Shown here piece by piece: positions 61,117 to 64,000 of a stretch of DNA of 64,000 bases (the stretch's first letter is position 1; the number at the start of each line of letters is the position of its first letter). The position numbers and the translations under genes were made by a program. The notes under the pieces were generated by a model, which searched no databases, was not told where the DNA came from, and worked only from the letters and a program-made list of their open reading frames with translations. This DNA comes from Phyllobacterium zundukense. Lineage in GTDB: Bacteria > Pseudomonadota > Alphaproteobacteria > Rhizobiales > Rhizobiaceae. The stretch spans positions 718,501-782,500 of the forward strand of contig NZ_CP017940.1 in NCBI RefSeq assembly GCF_002764115.1, given 5' to 3'.

Positions 61117-62160
61117 CTAATGTCTCTGATGCTTTAGCAAGCCACGCACAATGTCGTCGGCTGAAATCATACCGAGGATGGCGCCTTTGTCGACAACGCC
61201 AACATCACCATTGTTCTTCGCCACCGCCTGCATGATCTCGCGAACCGGCGTTTCCGGTCGTGCGGTCGCCGCAAACGGCCGGTCGGCAGGGCGCGAACGG
61301 TCAAGCGGGACCATGATATCTGCTGCGGTCAGAACCCCGAGCGGGTTCATGTTGGCGACGAAATCCGCGACATAGTCATTGGCGGGATTGAGCAGGATAT
61401 CCTGCGCGGTGCCGCATTGGATGATGCGGCCGCCCTCCATGATCGCAATGCGATTGCCGATCTTCATCGCCTCATCGAGATCGTGGCTGACGAAGACAAT
61501 GGTCTTCTTCAGCCGTTCCTGCAGGCTGAGAAGTTCATCCTGCAGGCGGGTGCGGATCAGCGGATCGAGCGCCGAGAACGGCTCGTCCATGAGAAGGATC
61601 GGTGCGCCCGTCGCGAAGGCGCGGGCAAGGCCGACACGCTGCTGCATGCCGCCGGAAAGTTCGCCAACCTTGCGCTTGGCCCAATCCTTCAGATTGACCA
61701 GTTCCAGCTGCTGTTGCACCGCCTTGGCGCGTTCCTCCTTTGGAACGCCCGAGAGCTCAAGGCCGAAACCGACATTCTCTTCCACCGTGCGCCAGGGTAA
61801 CAGGCCAAATTGCTGGAACACCATCGACACGAGATGTTTGCGCAAGTCTCGCAACGTGGCCTTGTCGGCCTTGCCGACGTCGATCGAACGCCCGCCATTG
61901 TGAACCACGACAGAGCCGCGTGAGATCGGATTGAGGCGATTTATGGCGCGAAGAAGCGTGGATTTTCCCGAGCCTGAAAGGCCCATCAGGACCACTATTT
62001 CGCCTTCGGCTATGGTGATCGAGCAATTATGCACGCCCAGTACATGGCCAGTTTCGGCCTGAATGTCGGAGCGGCTTTTGCCCTGATCGGCAAGCGAGAG
62101 AGAATCGTCGGTTTTTTTGCCGAAAATGATGCAGACATTTTCCAGTGTGATCGCGGTCAT
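61117..62160 (-). CDS. choV: Choline ABC transporter ATPase ChoV
   Basis: A 347-residue ATPase of the ProV/ChoV type. Walker A is GLSGSGKST, the signature ELSGGMQQRVGLARA and Walker B ILLMDEPFSALDP, with the quaternary-amine hallmark FQQFGLLPWRTVEENVGFGL. A C-terminal CBS-like region (ETPVREIMQAVAKNNGDVGV) follows. It powers choline uptake through ChoW. Its ATG overlaps the choW stop by four bases. It is the last gene of the cho operon and ends 13 bp from the dpp operon's last gene. Confidence 0.93.
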   Translation of the reverse strand: MTAITLENVCIIFGKKTDDSLSLADQGKSRSDIQAETGHVLGVHNCSITIAEGEIVVLMGLSGSGKSTLLRAINRLNPISRGSVVVHNGGRSIDVGKADKATLRDLRKHLVSMVFQQFGLLPWRTVEENVGFGLELSGVPKEERAKAVQQQLELVNLKDWAKRKVGELSGGMQQRVGLARAFATGAPILLMDEPFSALDPLIRTRLQDELLSLQERLKKTIVFVSHDLDEAMKIGNRIAIMEGGRIIQCGTAQDILLNPANDYVADFVANMNPLGVLTAADIMVPLDRSRPADRPFAATARPETPVREIMQAVAKNNGDVGVVDKGAILGMISADDIVRGLLKHQRH

Positions 62161-62999
62161 TCACCTGGCTCCTTGCCGGGACGGAAGATACGGTCAAGCA
62201 CGATGGCAACGACCACGATGACAAGCCCTGCCTCGAAACCCAAGGCGGTATTGACAGAGTTGAGCGCGCGGACGACGGGAACGCCTAGCCCGTCCGCCCC
62301 CACAAGCGCCGCAATGACCACCATGGAGAGCGACAGCATGATGGTCTGGGTAAGGCCTGCCAGAATTTGCGGCATGGCGTAGGGAAGCTCGATTTTCCAC
62401 AGGAGCTGGCGCGACGATGCACCAAAGGCTTCACCGGCCTCGACCAGATGCAGCGGCGTTGACGAGACGCCAAGATGGGTGAGGCGAATGGGGGCAGGGA
62501 GCACGAAAATGGCTGTCGCCAGCAGGCCTGGAACCATGCCGATGCCGAAGAACACGATAGCAGGGATCAGGTAGACGAAGGTCGGCAAGGTCTGCATCAG
62601 ATCGAGAACAGGACGGATGGCCGCGTAGAACTTTGGCCGGTGTGCCGCAATGATGCCGATCGGAACGCCGATCCCCATGCACAGAATGCAGGAGGAGAGT
62701 ACCAGCGTCAGCGTTTCCATCGTCTCCTGCCAGTATCCCTGGTTGAGGATGAACAGGAAGCCAAGGATTGTCAGGATGGTTACACCGACAGAGCGCCGCA
62801 GTGCGTAGGCGATGGCGGCAAAGATTGCGATCATGACCAGTGGATGCGGATATTTCAGGATGAACATCAGTCCATCGATGAAACCCTGCATGATGGTCGC
62901 CAATCCATCGAAGAACCATGCGAAATTGTTCGTAAGCCAATCGACGATGGCCTTCGCCGTGCTGCCAACCGGAATCTTGTCTTGCGTTAACCAATCCAA
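62157..62999 (-). CDS. choW: Choline ABC transporter permease ChoW
   Basis: A 280-residue permease with about six transmembrane helices. It shows the ProW/ChoW core QTLPTFVYLIPAIVFFGIGM and the cytoplasmic EAA loop EAGEAFGASSRQLLWKIELP. It forms the choline channel with ChoV. The start is TTG at 62999, with GAGGGG about 12 bases upstream; no ATG is in a suitable place. It is separated from choX by an intrinsic terminator and is translationally coupled to choV by an ATGA overlap. Confidence 0.92.
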   Translation of the reverse strand: MDWLTQDKIPVGSTAKAIVDWLTNNFAWFFDGLATIMQGFIDGLMFILKYPHPLVMIAIFAAIAYALRRSVGVTILTILGFLFILNQGYWQETMETLTLVLSSCILCMGIGVPIGIIAAHRPKFYAAIRPVLDLMQTLPTFVYLIPAIVFFGIGMVPGLLATAIFVLPAPIRLTHLGVSSTPLHLVEAGEAFGASSRQLLWKIELPYAMPQILAGLTQTIMLSLSMVVIAALVGADGLGVPVVRALNSVNTALGFEAGLVIVVVAIVLDRIFRPGKEPGE

Positions 63000-63035
63000 G
63001 CGGAACTACCCCTCTGTAGTATAACGAATAAGCGG

Positions 63036-63066
63036 AAAAAGCCGTCCGGCCGGTATACCGGGCGGC
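63036..63066 (-). terminator. Intercistronic terminator between choX and choW
   Basis: On the minus strand GCCGCCCGGTATACCGG continues into CCGGACGGC and then TTTTT. The hairpin with a T-run lies 60 bases after the choX stop, so most transcripts may end there and leave choX in excess over choWV. Confidence 0.82.
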
Positions 63067-63128
63067 CCATGTTCTTTTTATCCCAGAGACCTTTTGATCT
63101 CTTTAGCGATCCCCTAGGGGACCGGGCA

Positions 63129-64000
63129 TTAAAGTCCGAGCGACGACTTGACCGCCGGGAGGCCTTCCTTGCCGTCGAACGTCGTTACACCGGCAAGCCA
63201 GGTGTCAAGAATTGCTGGATTGGCTTTCAGCCATTCCGAAGCTGCCTTGGCGCCGTCTTGTCCCTCGTCAAGGATCTTGCCCATGATCTCATTTTCCATC
63301 TGCAGATTGAATTTGAGATTGGTCAGGAGCTTGCCGACATTCGGGCATTCCGTGGTGTAGCCAGCGCGAACGTTGGTGTGGATGATGGCACCGCCAAAGT
63401 CCTTGCCGAATACGTCATCACCGCCGGACAAATAGGCCAGCTTGAAGTTTGCATTCATCGGGTGCGGTTCCCAGCCGAGGAATACGATCGGCTTTTCGCT
63501 CTTAGTCTGCTTGGCGACCTGCGCCAGCATGCCCTGTTCGGACGATTCGGCGAGCTCAAAACCCTTGAGGCCGAACTGGTCCTTGGAGATCATGTCGAGG
63601 ATCAGGCGGTTGCCGTCATTGCCGGGCTCGATACCGTAGATCTTGCCGCCGAGATCATCCTTGAACTTGGCGATATCCTTGAAGTCCTTCAGGCCCTTGT
63701 CATAGAGATACTGCGGCACAGCGAGGGTGTATTTCGCACCGGTCAGATTGGGACCAAGATCCTCCACGGTCTTGTTTTCAAGATATGGCGTGACGTCCGC
63801 GGTCATGGTCGGCATCCAGTTGCCGAGGAATACATCAATGTCCTTCTTGCCCAGCGAGGCGTAGGTCACCGGCACGGAAAGAACCTTTGTGTCAGTCGTA
63901 TAACCCAGCGCCTTCAGCACCTCGCTTGTCGCCGCGGTGGTTGCCGTAATATCGGTCCAGCCCACATCGGCGAACCGAACGGCCTTGCAAGACTCAGGCT
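63129..64000 (-). CDS. choX: Choline-binding protein ChoX, 5' end beyond the window
   Basis: The frame stays open to the right edge, giving 289 residues of a substrate-binding protein whose signal peptide and first residues are outside. The visible part begins PESCKAVRFADVGWTDITAT and matches ChoX of Sinorhizobium meliloti throughout, including VFLGNWMPTM, KIYGIEPGNDGNRLI, LGWEPHPMNANFKLAYLSGG and NVRAGYTTECPN. The Trp and Tyr residues are placed as in the ChoX aromatic box that holds the choline ammonium. Choline imported here can be turned into glycine betaine or phosphatidylcholine. A terminator follows it, then choW and choV. Confidence 0.94.
   Translation of the reverse strand, partial: PESCKAVRFADVGWTDITATTAATSEVLKALGYTTDTKVLSVPVTYASLGKKDIDVFLGNWMPTMTADVTPYLENKTVEDLGPNLTGAKYTLAVPQYLYDKGLKDFKDIAKFKDDLGGKIYGIEPGNDGNRLILDMISKDQFGLKGFELAESSEQGMLAQVAKQTKSEKPIVFLGWEPHPMNANFKLAYLSGGDDVFGKDFGGAIIHTNVRAGYTTECPNVGKLLTNLKFNLQMENEIMGKILDEGQDGAKAASEWLKANPAILDTWLAGVTTFDGKEGLPAVKSSLGL

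Noticed and set aside
61117..64000. Glycine betaine (ProVWX) transporter
   Set aside because: The binding protein matches ChoX of Sinorhizobium along its visible length, so choline is the better substrate call.

Overview
The window reads as chromosomal DNA of an alphaproteobacterium of the order Hyphomicrobiales (Rhizobiales), most likely a Phyllobacterium/Brucella/Mesorhizobium relative. The evidence is gene content: the cell-cycle regulators CtrA, ChpT and SciP, the envelope protein EipA (DUF1134), an Atu4866-family protein, a ChoXWV choline importer, DUF930, and a GnnA/GnnB-like pair of the kind that makes the 2,3-diaminoglucose lipid A backbone. The genus is inferred from protein resemblance and was not tested.

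Region 1 (1-19.3 kb) is accessory-looking and is the most novel part. A trypsin-like protease (cut by the left edge) is divergent from a CYTH-CHAD protein. Then come two very large uncharacterised proteins (1433 and 1562 aa, 11 bp apart), a polytopic patatin-like phospholipase that converges on them, an animal-type haem peroxidase with a full catalytic set, and two LuxR-type regulators. Protease, lipase and peroxidase activities beside two giant proteins suggest an undescribed lipid- or envelope-directed system, with the LuxR proteins as likely local regulators. This grouping is inferred from adjacency.

Region 2 (19.4-31.3 kb) holds regulator/enzyme pairs: a PPOX-family protein with a divergent LysR regulator, a methyltransferase, a frameshifted LysE exporter, a second LysR regulator divergent from an Atu4866-SDR pair, an AraC regulator followed by a paralogous SDR, a GlxA-like regulator, two small exported proteins, a class III nucleotide cyclase with a zinc-ribbon-like motif, and a tRNA with a CAU anticodon.

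Region 3 (31.3-36.2 kb) holds gnnA-like and gnnB-like genes and mnmA. Two copies of a roughly 185-bp mosaic repeat in opposite orientation flank gnnB. The CtrA antagonist gene sciP follows, with a near-consensus CtrA box upstream.

Region 4 (36.2-50.8 kb) begins with a chimeric FGE-sulfatase that has lost key residues of both enzymes. Then come a PqiA-like protein, a Prc/Tsp protease, a FliJ-like gene divergent from ctrA (five GANTC sites in between), small metabolic genes, a single-domain receiver gene next to chpT, eipA, a coiled-coil membrane protein, a SpoU-type RNA methyltransferase and a HugZ-like protein. sciP, ctrA and chpT lie within 11 kb of each other.

Region 5 (50.9-64 kb) holds a SleB-type cell wall hydrolase, a DUF930 protein, a membrane methyltransferase coupled to a membrane alpha/beta-hydrolase, an SDR, a complete dipeptide-type ABC operon (dppABCDF-like), and a choline ABC operon (choXWV) running off the right edge. 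In both ABC operons a strong intrinsic-terminator-like hairpin separates the binding-protein gene from the permease gene.
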